From the NCBI GenBank assembly GCA_043812795.1, contig JBDRLU010000030.1, forward strand, positions 1 through 64,000: 64,000 nucleotides of DNA, written 5' to 3'. The first letter of the stretch is position 1. Every line of letters begins with the position of its first letter. Shown piece after piece: positions 40,871-49,236 of the stretch. A program made the position numbers and the translations under genes. Source of the stretch: JBDRLU01 sp043812795 (lineage in GTDB: Bacteria > Chloroflexota > Dehalococcoidia > Dehalococcoidales > UBA2162). The notes beneath the pieces are model-generated. The model saw nothing but the letters and a program-made list of their open reading frames with translations. It was not told where the DNA came from and did not search any database.

Positions 40871-42274
40871 CTATCCAATTCTCACTGTCTCTTTAGAATA
40901 CCGGTAGGCGGTCGACTTCTGACGCTGGACCAGGGCGAGCGTGAGTGTAAGCGGCCCCAACCTCCCGATAAACATTGTCGCCACAATGATTAACTGGCCG
41001 ATGGTTGACAGAGACGGCGTTATCCCGCTCGATAAGCCGACAGTGCCAAAAGCGGATACGGTCTCAAAAAGCAGGTTGATGAACGTGAATTTTTCAGTGA
41101 TGCTGAGGAAAAAGACGGCTATCGTGACTAGTCCGAGAGACAGTATCGCCACGGCTAGTGCCCGGTATATTTGCTGGGCGTTGAACTCACGGCCAAAAGC
41201 ACCGGGATGTTCTCTGCCTCTTAAGGTGCTCCACACGGTGGCGATGAGCATGCTAAAATTGTTGACTTTAATGCCCCCCGCCGTCGAGCCGGAGGCCCCG
41301 TCGACGAACATGAGGAGCATTATGAAAAAGAGCGCGTAGTTTGCGGTCTCTGATAGGTTAACCGTGCTGAAACCAGCGGTCCTGGCGGTTACGGACTGGA
41401 AAAAGGCGTTCAGCAATTTATAAGGTAGCGGAAGCGGGCCTAGCATATTCGAGTCGAAGGACTCCGTGAATAGGAAAACCACTGTTCCTGCGGCAAGCAG
41501 CAGACCCGTTGTCGAGAGAACCAGCTTACTATCCAGGGACAACCGGTGAAGGCCGCGAGTCTTGAGGACATCAGCCACCACCAGGAAGCTGATACCACCG
41601 AGAATAATCAGAAGCGCCGTCATCAACAGCATCGGGGTATCCTTCTGGTAATTCGATAAGCTTACAAAGTTACCGAATAAATCAAAACCGGCATTATTGA
41701 AAGCCGAAATTGAGTGAAAGACGGACTTCCAGATTGGCATCTCCAGCGAACCAAGAGAAGTCAGGTAGTAGAACCCGGTGGCGCCTAGGGCCTCGATAAT
41801 TATGGTGAATATGGCCATCTGCCCGACAATTCTTATGAGCCCGCCGAACCGTTGCATTCCGAGCGATTCGCCAATCATCAGCTTTTCTCTGAGTCCGATT
41901 CTGCGTCCGAACATGAGGAGGAACATAGTAGCTGTCGTCATAAAGCCAAAACCACCTATCTGAATTAAGGCCAGAATCACCGCCTGACCGAAGAGACTCC
42001 AGTGATTGGCGGTATCTACGACGATGAGTCCGGTTACACAGACTGCCGACGTTGCCGTAAAGATAGCATCCACCGGCGATGTTGACTGTCCTGGTTTTGT
42101 AGCCATGGGCAACGCCAGCAAAGCCGCACCGATCGCTATTATTGCGGCGAAGCCGTAGATGAGTAATAGCGATGATGAGGTTGGTGTTCTGGCCCCAGAC
42201 ATAACCGGCAGCAAAATTCGCCACGGTCTGGCCCGTAATATGCTTCGTGTGGGTCTGACAGACCTACTTTCCAT
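40871..42274 (-). CDS. trkH: Trk/Ktr potassium uptake channel subunit TrkH-like
   Basis: A 467-residue membrane protein with four repeated M1-P-M2 units. The four selectivity-filter regions can be read: SAVCVTGL, FNNAGFDLFG, TARTAGFSTVN and FGTVGLSSG. Each has the conserved glycine that lines the potassium path. With TrkA downstream it forms a complete potassium uptake system. Potassium import is the first response to an osmotic upshift, which fits the neighbouring trehalose and mechanosensitive-channel genes. An N-terminal basic tail of about 30 residues precedes the first segment. Confidence 0.92.
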   Translation of the reverse strand: MESRSVRPTRSILRARPWRILLPVMSGARTPTSSSLLLIYGFAAIIAIGAALLALPMATKPGQSTSPVDAIFTATSAVCVTGLIVVDTANHWSLFGQAVILALIQIGGFGFMTTATMFLLMFGRRIGLREKLMIGESLGMQRFGGLIRIVGQMAIFTIIIEALGATGFYYLTSLGSLEMPIWKSVFHSISAFNNAGFDLFGNFVSLSNYQKDTPMLLMTALLIILGGISFLVVADVLKTRGLHRLSLDSKLVLSTTGLLLAAGTVVFLFTESFDSNMLGPLPLPYKLLNAFFQSVTARTAGFSTVNLSETANYALFFIMLLMFVDGASGSTAGGIKVNNFSMLIATVWSTLRGREHPGAFGREFNAQQIYRALAVAILSLGLVTIAVFFLSITEKFTFINLLFETVSAFGTVGLSSGITPSLSTIGQLIIVATMFIGRLGPLTLTLALVQRQKSTAYRYSKETVRIG

Positions 42275-42362
42275 CTCACCAATTATACCTGATACAACAA
42301 TGGGTCATGTTATGTGTCTTTATACCAGCTATCATAAGTATAAGATAAGTCTCCCATCATAG

Positions 42363-43616
42363 CTAATGTCTGAACAGCCAGTTCCGCAATATGAGTGGCG
42401 GTATGAGCGTTGTTATCAGGCTCATCAATATCAGAGCAGTGTACGTATTTTGCTGTATTAGTCCTCCGTTGAGCCCAATTAAGGCTACAATCATCGCTAC
42501 TTCGCCACGAGGTACCATGCCGGTACCGATAATTAAAGAATCTCTCAAGCTCATCCCCTGAAGTTTGGCGGGAACACCGCAGCCGATAACCTTGGTTAGT
42601 ATCGCTACTGCTGATAGAATCAGGATGAACCATAGTAAACTCAGAGTAACGGCGTGGAGGTCCATGATGACCCCTAAAGAGATGAAGAAGATTGAAGCGA
42701 ATATTATTTGAAGATGCTCCGCTCCTTCCCGGAAGACCCGGCCACTTTTGAGCTTGATTCCAGCAAAAGAAACTCCAGCCAGGAATGAGCCTACGATGGC
42801 GGATAATCCCACGAATTCAGCTGTCATTGCATACAGGAAGGCGACCATCATGGCGAAGATAAAGATTGATTCGGGATATTTGCCGGCGATTCGGGTCTTG
42901 TCCAGGCCTACCATAATCCTGGTTAGGAGGGTCTTACCGAGTAGCCCTCCCAAAGTGATGAATCCGATAGCCTTCAGGGCCATGATTAGAAGTGCGGTAA
43001 TAGTGAATGTTCCGGAAGTAATTCCTTCCGAGACGGATAAAGCCAGCAGAGCTAGGATATCATCGATAACGGCAGCGCCGATAATTGCCTTAGCGGGGGG
43101 ACTCTGGAGTTTACCCATCTCTCTCAATACATTAGCTGTGATGGCGATGCTGGTGGCCGTTAGTGCCGTCCCGATGAAGACCGATGCCTTGAAATCAAAA
43201 CTGAATAACTTCGACAGATAGAAACCGGCGCCCCACGGTATAATGATACCGAGGAAAGCGATGAGGAAGTACCGGCCCTTGGTTATCTCTTTGATTTCAA
43301 ATTCCAGGCCGATGGTAAAAAGCAGAACCACGGCGCCCAGATGTGCCAGACTGGAGACAAAATCAGTATAAGTAACTAGCCCCAGCAAGCTGGGGCCAAC
43401 TACTATTCCAGCCAGAATTATTCCCACGACGGCTGATTGGTTTATCCTGTAGGCGATCAGGTAACCGGCGAGTGCCACGAAGAGTAGCAAACTCATCTGG
43501 AATTCAGGGCTGGCGACAATTGACTGTTCGATAGGTGAATTTCCTCCAAGGCAATTCGTTTCTACCGGACGAATGATGTGTGGCGTATTAACTGAGGTCT
43601 CAGAATTACCTGCCAA
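42363..43616 (-). CDS. CPA2-family Na+/H+ or K+/H+ antiporter (KefB-like)
   Basis: A 417-residue antiporter with about twelve membrane segments. GLEFEIKEITKGR and the AVIDDILALLALSVSEG region (Asp pair in segment 5) are the CPA2 hallmarks for cation and proton exchange. There is no C-terminal TrkA-N domain, so it is shorter than KefB/KefC and is probably an unregulated or partner-regulated exchanger. The start is a TTG at 43616 placed after GGAGG, three bases away. It lies between treT and trkH on the same strand, in keeping with potassium or sodium balance during osmotic stress. Confidence 0.85.
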   Translation of the reverse strand: MAGNSETSVNTPHIIRPVETNCLGGNSPIEQSIVASPEFQMSLLLFVALAGYLIAYRINQSAVVGIILAGIVVGPSLLGLVTYTDFVSSLAHLGAVVLLFTIGLEFEIKEITKGRYFLIAFLGIIIPWGAGFYLSKLFSFDFKASVFIGTALTATSIAITANVLREMGKLQSPPAKAIIGAAVIDDILALLALSVSEGITSGTFTITALLIMALKAIGFITLGGLLGKTLLTRIMVGLDKTRIAGKYPESIFIFAMMVAFLYAMTAEFVGLSAIVGSFLAGVSFAGIKLKSGRVFREGAEHLQIIFASIFFISLGVIMDLHAVTLSLLWFILILSAVAILTKVIGCGVPAKLQGMSLRDSLIIGTGMVPRGEVAMIVALIGLNGGLIQQNTYTALILMSLITTLIPPLILRNWLFRH

Positions 43617-43654
43617 TGACCTCCGATTCTATATGCGTGTTTAGCCGGGGCAGG

Positions 43655-44872
43655 CTACAGGTACACGATATCTCCCGGATGCTCCAGGGTCAGGAACAAA
43701 AGGAGGTATTCCCGTATATGGCGGGTTATTAGAAAGCTGTTCTTGACATGCTGCCGGCCGTTCTCCCCCAGCCGCTTGGCGTAGTCGGGGTTAGTCAATA
43801 GCTGTCTAAGGGCAAAAGCGGTCCCTTCGATACCGTGCGAGAGCAGGCCAGTCAATTTGTGTCTCACTTGAAGGGGAATCCCCCCTACCGCCGAAGCTAC
43901 TACCGGCTTTGCCTTCCACAGGGCTTCGCTGACCGTAAGCCCGAAACCCTCGCGCAGTGACTTTTGCACAATAATTGTCGAGGCCCGTTGCAGAGCGTTT
44001 ATCTCGATATCGCTCCCCGGTGGAATGAGCAGGACGTGGATATCGGGATTACCGGCAGCACGTTCCTTAACTTCAGCCAGTACCCTATCTGATTCAGGGT
44101 CGTCGCTCGCCGTGCCGCCGGCGAAGACGAGACGGCAGTCTATGCTCTTTCTGACGAGTTCAAAAGCCTGAATCACGCCGACCGGGTCTTTCAGGTAATC
44201 AAAACGCGAGACCTGAGTGATGATAGGCTTGTCTTTAGGGATGCCATATTTAGCCAGGACCGAATCGATGGTCTCCGGGAGTAGTTCCTTGTTTTTATCA
44301 CTCAGCGGGTCGATGGACGGTGAGATGAGAAACTGGCGGATGGGAAGCTCCCGGGAAAAGGAGGGGGCAGAAAATACCGCAGAGTCATATTGAACGATAA
44401 AAGGTTCGAGGAAGTTCCAGGCATTCGGGTCAGCATGGGATATATCGATATGACAGCGCCACAACCACTTTCGGCCGATATCTTTTTTACGGGTGACCAA
44501 GGCAATCGGTTGCGGGTCATGCACGTAAATAATGTCTCCGGACAAGTCCATTTCGTTGATATTACGCTGGCTCGTCTCCATAAATACGGAAAAGTCTCTC
44601 TCCGTGATTTTTTCCTGCCAGCCGTGCAGAGCGTTATGCAGTTTTTTGGTAACCTGGAAAAATTCATCTTCTCCCTTAACGATATTCCAGCGGGCGTCTA
44701 CGCCAAGCTGGCCCAGCAGAGGCACCATGCGGCTTAGTATCTCAGCTACCCCGCCACCGGTGAAGGTGGAATTGATGTTCTGGATAACTTTTCCGGTTAG
44801 TCTGGCTGCCAGCAGGCGTAACTCTTCAATAGTACTCCTGCCTACTATCGGCTCGTAGTCCGAAATCGCTAT
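43655..44872 (-). CDS. treT: Trehalose synthase TreT-like (GT4 glycosyltransferase), non-standard start
   Basis: A GT4 enzyme of about 405 residues that joins NDP-glucose and glucose to trehalose. STFTGGGVAEILSRMVPLLGQLGVDARW, IIYVHDPQPIAL, VSRFDYLKDPVGVIQAF and KSLREGFGLTVSEALWKAKPVVAS are TreT signatures. The first ATG (44728) would remove the conserved start, ISDYEPIVGRSTIEELRLLA and the STFTGGG loop. The frame is open and homologous back to the mscS stop, with no ATG, GTG or TTG. ATA at 44872 overlaps the mscS stop as ATAG, the geometry of coupled starts; ATT at 44866 is the other option. It lies downstream of otsA, otsB and mscS. Confidence 0.85.
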   Translation of the reverse strand: MAISDYEPIVGRSTIEELRLLAARLTGKVIQNINSTFTGGGVAEILSRMVPLLGQLGVDARWNIVKGEDEFFQVTKKLHNALHGWQEKITERDFSVFMETSQRNINEMDLSGDIIYVHDPQPIALVTRKKDIGRKWLWRCHIDISHADPNAWNFLEPFIVQYDSAVFSAPSFSRELPIRQFLISPSIDPLSDKNKELLPETIDSVLAKYGIPKDKPIITQVSRFDYLKDPVGVIQAFELVRKSIDCRLVFAGGTASDDPESDRVLAEVKERAAGNPDIHVLLIPPGSDIEINALQRASTIIVQKSLREGFGLTVSEALWKAKPVVASAVGGIPLQVRHKLTGLLSHGIEGTAFALRQLLTNPDYAKRLGENGRQHVKNSFLITRHIREYLLLFLTLEHPGDIVYL

Positions 44873-46239
44873 TTGATTCGTTTTTCGATAAGTTGTATTA
44901 GTGATGTTCGTAGTCCCTCCAGAGTGTATGTATAAGGGTCGAGTCGGGCGATTTCTTCGCCTAGTTCAGCTTCATCCAGGCTATCTTTAAGCCAGATGGT
45001 AAAATCATTAAGTCCCTTGGACAGCCTGAGCCTGGACTCAAAAATGTGGAAATAGAGAGAGCCGATACTTACCTTGCGCAGCGCCTCCACAAACTCTCTC
45101 AGGTCATGGGCTACGTAGGGGGTGGGGAAAACCACGCTAATCGATTTCATGAAATAGAACTCTCTCCCTTCGGCTGCCTCTCGATGGTTAGACCCGGTTA
45201 CCAGGTATTCGTCAATGATACTTACCACCCTCTCCTTGAGAGAACCGAGGTTGGGAAACTCGAACGTATCGACGCTGGCCAGTCTCTCACCCAGCACCTC
45301 ATCGCCCAGGGCATCAGTGACCCACAGCCCGAAGTCGTTGGAAGGCTCAGGCGTCAGGTAGTGGTGCTCTTCCAGGAAGTGATGGGTATGGAAGTAAATA
45401 ACGGCATCGGGCGATGTTTTCAAACCAGCGGATAGCTCGTGGAGGTTCCTTGCCTTAAGCCCGGTCAGTTCGGTCAGATGAATCCGGCTATGAAAGCGGA
45501 ATGGGTCTCTGGCTTTTTTTAGAGGCCGGCCATAGTTGATAACGGTACCCTGAAGAAGACGGCTGTTGGGAACGATAATAGTACTTTCATCTAAAGCTTT
45601 AATACGTGTGTTGTTCCAGCTTATTTCAGCAACATAGCCTTCTTCACCAGTCTCCAGTTTGATATACTCCCCGACTTTAATCCGCTGGGCGGAGCTGAGC
45701 TCGAGGCCGGCAAACAAGTTCGGTACCGCGTTCCGGAAAGCCAGAATTCCGCCTATTGCTAGGATGGCGATGAGCAGGAGAATCGGAGTAGTGGGTACTC
45801 TCCACATATCTAGTACGACCAATAACGTAATTACCAGAATAATAGCTCGAGTTATATTTCTGGTGGTTGCCGCACTCCGTCCGGTCAATTTAAGTCTCGG
45901 CCCGTAAAGTGAGATTAGACCTCCAGCCAGGCTGAGAAGGAACAGTGCCACCGAAATAACGAATAGTGTGCCTAGCCCCTTACCTACCATGGCTTTCCAC
46001 TCTGGAACCAGGCTAGATACAGCTAGTGCCAGCGAGCCGCTGATAATCAGGCACCACAGAGCCGAAAGCCCTTTGCTGGCCTGAACCAGTATTGCTTCGC
46101 CTTCCCACCCCATTTTCCCGAGCCGTCTTTCCAGCCACCGGTTAGACTGACGCCTGAGCCAGAAAGTAGCAATTAGTGCCGCCACAAAGACGGCAACAGG
46201 TATTATTACCGGGGCCCAATCTAACCAGTCAAAATTCAC
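44869..46239 (-). CDS. MscS-family mechanosensitive channel (first copy)
   Basis: A 456-residue small-conductance mechanosensitive channel, which releases solutes when the membrane is stretched by osmotic downshock. Four or five hydrophobic segments fill residues 8-180. The pore helix leads to GGILAFRNAVPNLFAG, and the beta domain has IKVGEYIKLETGEEGYVAEISWNNTRIKALDESTIIVPNS, typical for the family. It has a longer C-terminal cytoplasmic part than E. coli MscS. It overlaps the end of otsB by 11 bases and touches the treT start by four, so it is a full member of the trehalose operon. Confidence 0.9.
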   Translation of the reverse strand: MNFDWLDWAPVIIPVAVFVAALIATFWLRRQSNRWLERRLGKMGWEGEAILVQASKGLSALWCLIISGSLALAVSSLVPEWKAMVGKGLGTLFVISVALFLLSLAGGLISLYGPRLKLTGRSAATTRNITRAIILVITLLVVLDMWRVPTTPILLLIAILAIGGILAFRNAVPNLFAGLELSSAQRIKVGEYIKLETGEEGYVAEISWNNTRIKALDESTIIVPNSRLLQGTVINYGRPLKKARDPFRFHSRIHLTELTGLKARNLHELSAGLKTSPDAVIYFHTHHFLEEHHYLTPEPSNDFGLWVTDALGDEVLGERLASVDTFEFPNLGSLKERVVSIIDEYLVTGSNHREAAEGREFYFMKSISVVFPTPYVAHDLREFVEALRKVSIGSLYFHIFESRLRLSKGLNDFTIWLKDSLDEAELGEEIARLDPYTYTLEGLRTSLIQLIEKRIK

Positions 46240-47056
46240 TTCTTAGACCTCGTTTGGCTTGCTCAAGCAGGAGATTCAAGAATCTACCTACTTCCGCTGG
46301 CGACTTCAAAAAATAACAGGCAGCGGTCTCCCGTTCCACTTCGCTAACGAGAATCGAGATACCGTTGCCATACTTTCCGATAACTTTGAAACCATCTTCA
46401 TCAGTCAGGTCGTCACCCAGGTATACCGGCAGGAGTCCGCTTTCTCTCCCACCTTTGCCATACTTTCTCATTAACAGCTTGATGGCTTTACCTTTATCCC
46501 AGTCGGCGGCGGGCCTGACCTCGTATACTTTCTTACCGGTCGTTACGCGCACCTGGCCAATGGCCTCCGCGCCACCAACAACCCGGTTAAATGTGTCTTT
46601 CACTTCCGTAGCTTTGTCTTCATCTACCTGACGATAATGGACGCTCAGAGTAAGTCCTTTGTCTTCGACTACCACTCCTTTAATCGTATTCAGAGTTCTC
46701 TCCAGTACCTGAGTGATAATGCGGATAACCGGTCTTATTTCCTCAGCCAGAGGGTTAACGAACCTCACACCTGGCCCCTCTATCTCCAGACCGTGATTTC
46801 CCGCATAAATTATATTATCAATTTTGACCTTATTCTTCAGGTCTGTCAATGCTCGGCCGCTGATTATCCCCACCCTCAGATGGTTCTGGTGTGCCAGGGC
46901 CTGCAGCAATTGCCTCATATCATCGGAAAGGGTCGCCTCTTCCGGCCGTCCGACGATAGGTGTAAGGGTGCCATCGTAGTCAAGGAGAAGCAAGACGTGG
47001 TCCGCTTTTTTGAACTGCTCGATAACCTTTGACCAGGCAGTGAGGAGATTTTCCAA
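46229..47056 (-). CDS. otsB: Trehalose-6-phosphate phosphatase
   Basis: A 275-residue HAD-type phosphatase that removes phosphate from trehalose 6-phosphate. The motifs are LLDYDGTLTPI (nucleophile Asp and acid Asp), GIISGRALTDLKNK, YAGNHGLEIEG, and YLGDDLTDEDGFK for the magnesium aspartates. All residues look intact. It starts three bases after the otsA stop and overlaps the mscS start, so the genes are tightly coupled. With OtsA it makes trehalose as a compatible solute. Confidence 0.95.
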   Translation of the reverse strand: MENLLTAWSKVIEQFKKADHVLLLLDYDGTLTPIVGRPEEATLSDDMRQLLQALAHQNHLRVGIISGRALTDLKNKVKIDNIIYAGNHGLEIEGPGVRFVNPLAEEIRPVIRIITQVLERTLNTIKGVVVEDKGLTLSVHYRQVDEDKATEVKDTFNRVVGGAEAIGQVRVTTGKKVYEVRPAADWDKGKAIKLLMRKYGKGGRESGLLPVYLGDDLTDEDGFKVIGKYGNGISILVSEVERETAACYFLKSPAEVGRFLNLLLEQAKRGLRSEF

Positions 47057-47059
47057 AGA

Positions 47060-48535
47060 CTATTCTCCAAACTCAAATTTCACCAGCTCTGAAATTATGT
47101 CCGCCGCCCATTTATAGATATTGTTCTCGCGGACCACCTCTCTCATCTTGCGCATCCGTTTCCGTCTTTCTCGCCTGGGCATTTCCACGGCTTCTCTGAT
47201 GGCTTCAGCGAAGTGGTCGATAGAATATGGGTTAACCAGCAGAGCATCAGTCAATTCTCTGGCCGCCCCGGTGAAGTTGCTTAGAATGAGAACCCCGTTT
47301 TCGTCAGAGCGGCTGGCGACGAATTCCTTGGCCACCAGGTTCATGCCATCGTGCAATGAGCTCACCACACAGAAGTTGGCGATTCGCCGCAGTGCCATCA
47401 GTGTCAGCGGAGGTTCGTTCTCCAGGAGCGGGACTATTGGCTGCCAGCGTCCCGTGCCGTATTTCCAGTTTATCTCTGATATCAGGTTATCAATTTCCTC
47501 TTTCAGTCTCTGGTAGGCCCCGATTTGAGTCCGGCTGGGCACACCGGCTTGAACGAAAACGAGTCGCTGCTGGTATTGAGGATACTTTTCCAGGAAGCGG
47601 TCAATAGCTCTAAACCGGTCAGGGATACCTTTAGTGTAGTCGAGCCTGTCCATCCCAATCCCAACCAGCTCGTCGTCCAATCCCAGCCTATCCTTCAGTC
47701 TTTTGGCCTCGGCAGCCACGTCCTCTCCTTGGGCGACCCGCTCGATTTCCTCAAAATCAACGCTGATTGGGAAAGGACGGATGGCGGTCTTTTTACCTCT
47801 CCGAGTTACTTCGTCATGTTCGCGGTCAACACGTGCTTCGATAAGGCGGTCTACCCCATCCATGAAGTTGTTACAGTGATAGCGAATATGGAACCCGAGC
47901 AGGTCGTTACCTAAAAGCCCCTTTACGAGTTCTTCGCACCAGGGACAGATACGGAAGACCTCTGGATTGGGCCAGGGAATATGCCAGAATTGAGCACTGA
48001 TAATATTGGGATTTTCCTTCTTGATTAATTGTGACACTAAGGCCAGATGATAGTCCTGAATAAAAACGAACGCTTTTCTGTCACCTACCTCCTCAAGAAT
48101 GTTCCGGGCAAAGATTTCATTAACTTTCTTGTAGGTGTTCCAATCGGCCTCACGAAATTCGGGCCTGGTGTACGCGATATGACATAGAGGCCAGAAAGCC
48201 TCGTTAGAAAAGCCGTAGTAGTAGCGGTCTTCTTCTTCCTTGGAAAGCCAGACTCTCTTCAAAGAGTAACGCGGGTCCTCAGGTGGAACACCTACTTTAT
48301 TATCTTTATCTACCACTTCCTTATCTGCCGACCCGCTTCCGTGAGCAACCCAGGTGCCACCACAGGCTTGCATTACGGGGTCCAGAGCGCCGGTAAGGCC
48401 ACTGGCGGGTACCTGATGAATAATCTTACGGCCGGAAAAGGTATGGATGTACGGCTCTCGATTGGATACCACTACAAAGAGATAGCCGGATAGTTTTTCT
48501 TTTACCAGTTCATGAAGGCTTTCGCGTGTCCACAT
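47060..48535 (-). CDS. otsA: Trehalose-6-phosphate synthase
   Basis: A 491-residue GT20 enzyme that makes trehalose 6-phosphate from NDP-glucose and glucose 6-phosphate. FVVVSNREPYIHTF at the start, IQDYHLALVSQLIKKENPN, GIGMDRLDYTKGIPDRFRA and LHDGMNLVAKEFVASRSDENGVLILSNFTGAA are diagnostic; together they hold the substrate-binding residues. The ATG at 48535 has GGGGGAGGA upstream. It is the first gene of the otsA-otsB-mscS-treT unit. The TetR-type regulator lies 32 bases upstream on the same strand and is likely co-transcribed or controls it. Confidence 0.95.
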   Translation of the reverse strand: MWTRESLHELVKEKLSGYLFVVVSNREPYIHTFSGRKIIHQVPASGLTGALDPVMQACGGTWVAHGSGSADKEVVDKDNKVGVPPEDPRYSLKRVWLSKEEEDRYYYGFSNEAFWPLCHIAYTRPEFREADWNTYKKVNEIFARNILEEVGDRKAFVFIQDYHLALVSQLIKKENPNIISAQFWHIPWPNPEVFRICPWCEELVKGLLGNDLLGFHIRYHCNNFMDGVDRLIEARVDREHDEVTRRGKKTAIRPFPISVDFEEIERVAQGEDVAAEAKRLKDRLGLDDELVGIGMDRLDYTKGIPDRFRAIDRFLEKYPQYQQRLVFVQAGVPSRTQIGAYQRLKEEIDNLISEINWKYGTGRWQPIVPLLENEPPLTLMALRRIANFCVVSSLHDGMNLVAKEFVASRSDENGVLILSNFTGAARELTDALLVNPYSIDHFAEAIREAVEMPRRERRKRMRKMREVVRENNIYKWAADIISELVKFEFGE

Positions 48536-48567
48536 GATGTCCTCCCCCTAAACTTAATCAAGTGAGG

Positions 48568-49182
48568 TTAATGCTTAACCACGGCCTGGCGAAAAATGTG
48601 CCAGAGCGGTTCGTACTTTGCCTCTGGAGAAAAACTGTAATTACTTAGCGACCAGATGTTAAGCAGGCCCTGTATCATGCCGAACAGGAGTGTTGCCGCC
48701 GCCTGGTGGTCAATGTCTTCCCTCACCTCGCCAGCTTTGACACCACGCACCAGGAGACCGGCGATACTATCGATATACCTGCTCAGGATTTTAGACATTT
48801 TGTCATTCAGCTTCCTATCGCCCAGAGAGATAATCTCGGCGATGACCTGAAAAGAGGTCCCCCGTCTCTTTTCAATGGCCGAGAGGTGAGTTCGGAGCGT
48901 GCTATCCAGAGCTTCAAGCGATGAACAACCATTGACACTGGACTTGGCAATGTCTCCAATCAGATTCGCCTCGATGTCATCCGCCAGGAGAGATAATATA
49001 TCCCTTTTACTTTTGAAATGGCGGTAGATGGCGCCCTCGGAGATACCCACCGCCTTCGCAATTTCCCTGACCGTAACGTGTTCGCTACCGTGCCGGATTA
49101 TCAATTTTCTGGCGGCGCTCGTTATCTCCCGTTGTCTTACGGCTGTATCTTTGTGTTTCGTAACCATATTTACGTGCTCCAT
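48568..49182 (-). CDS. TetR/AcrR-family transcriptional regulator
   Basis: A 204-residue one-component repressor. The N-terminal helix-turn-helix reads HVTVREIAKAVGISEGAIYRHFKSKRDIL (residues 34-62), the standard TetR form; the rest is the helical ligand-binding domain. An ATG five codons in (49167) is also possible. It lies between an mscS gene and otsA, all on one strand, so it is a good candidate regulator of the osmotic-stress block. The ligand is unknown; most TetR proteins bind small organic molecules. Confidence 0.93.
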   Translation of the reverse strand: MEHVNMVTKHKDTAVRQREITSAARKLIIRHGSEHVTVREIAKAVGISEGAIYRHFKSKRDILSLLADDIEANLIGDIAKSSVNGCSSLEALDSTLRTHLSAIEKRRGTSFQVIAEIISLGDRKLNDKMSKILSRYIDSIAGLLVRGVKAGEVREDIDHQAAATLLFGMIQGLLNIWSLSNYSFSPEAKYEPLWHIFRQAVVKH

Positions 49183-49236
49183 GAAAATTACCGGTTACAT
49201 TTAGTGTGCCATCTTGCCCCATCTCCGACCAGTTGC

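Noticed and set aside
40178..42274. Large open frames on the plus strand opposite trkH/trkA and opposite the acyl-CoA synthetase at 32180-33208
   Set aside because: They mirror well-recognised genes on the other strand and show no family features or ribosome binding sites.
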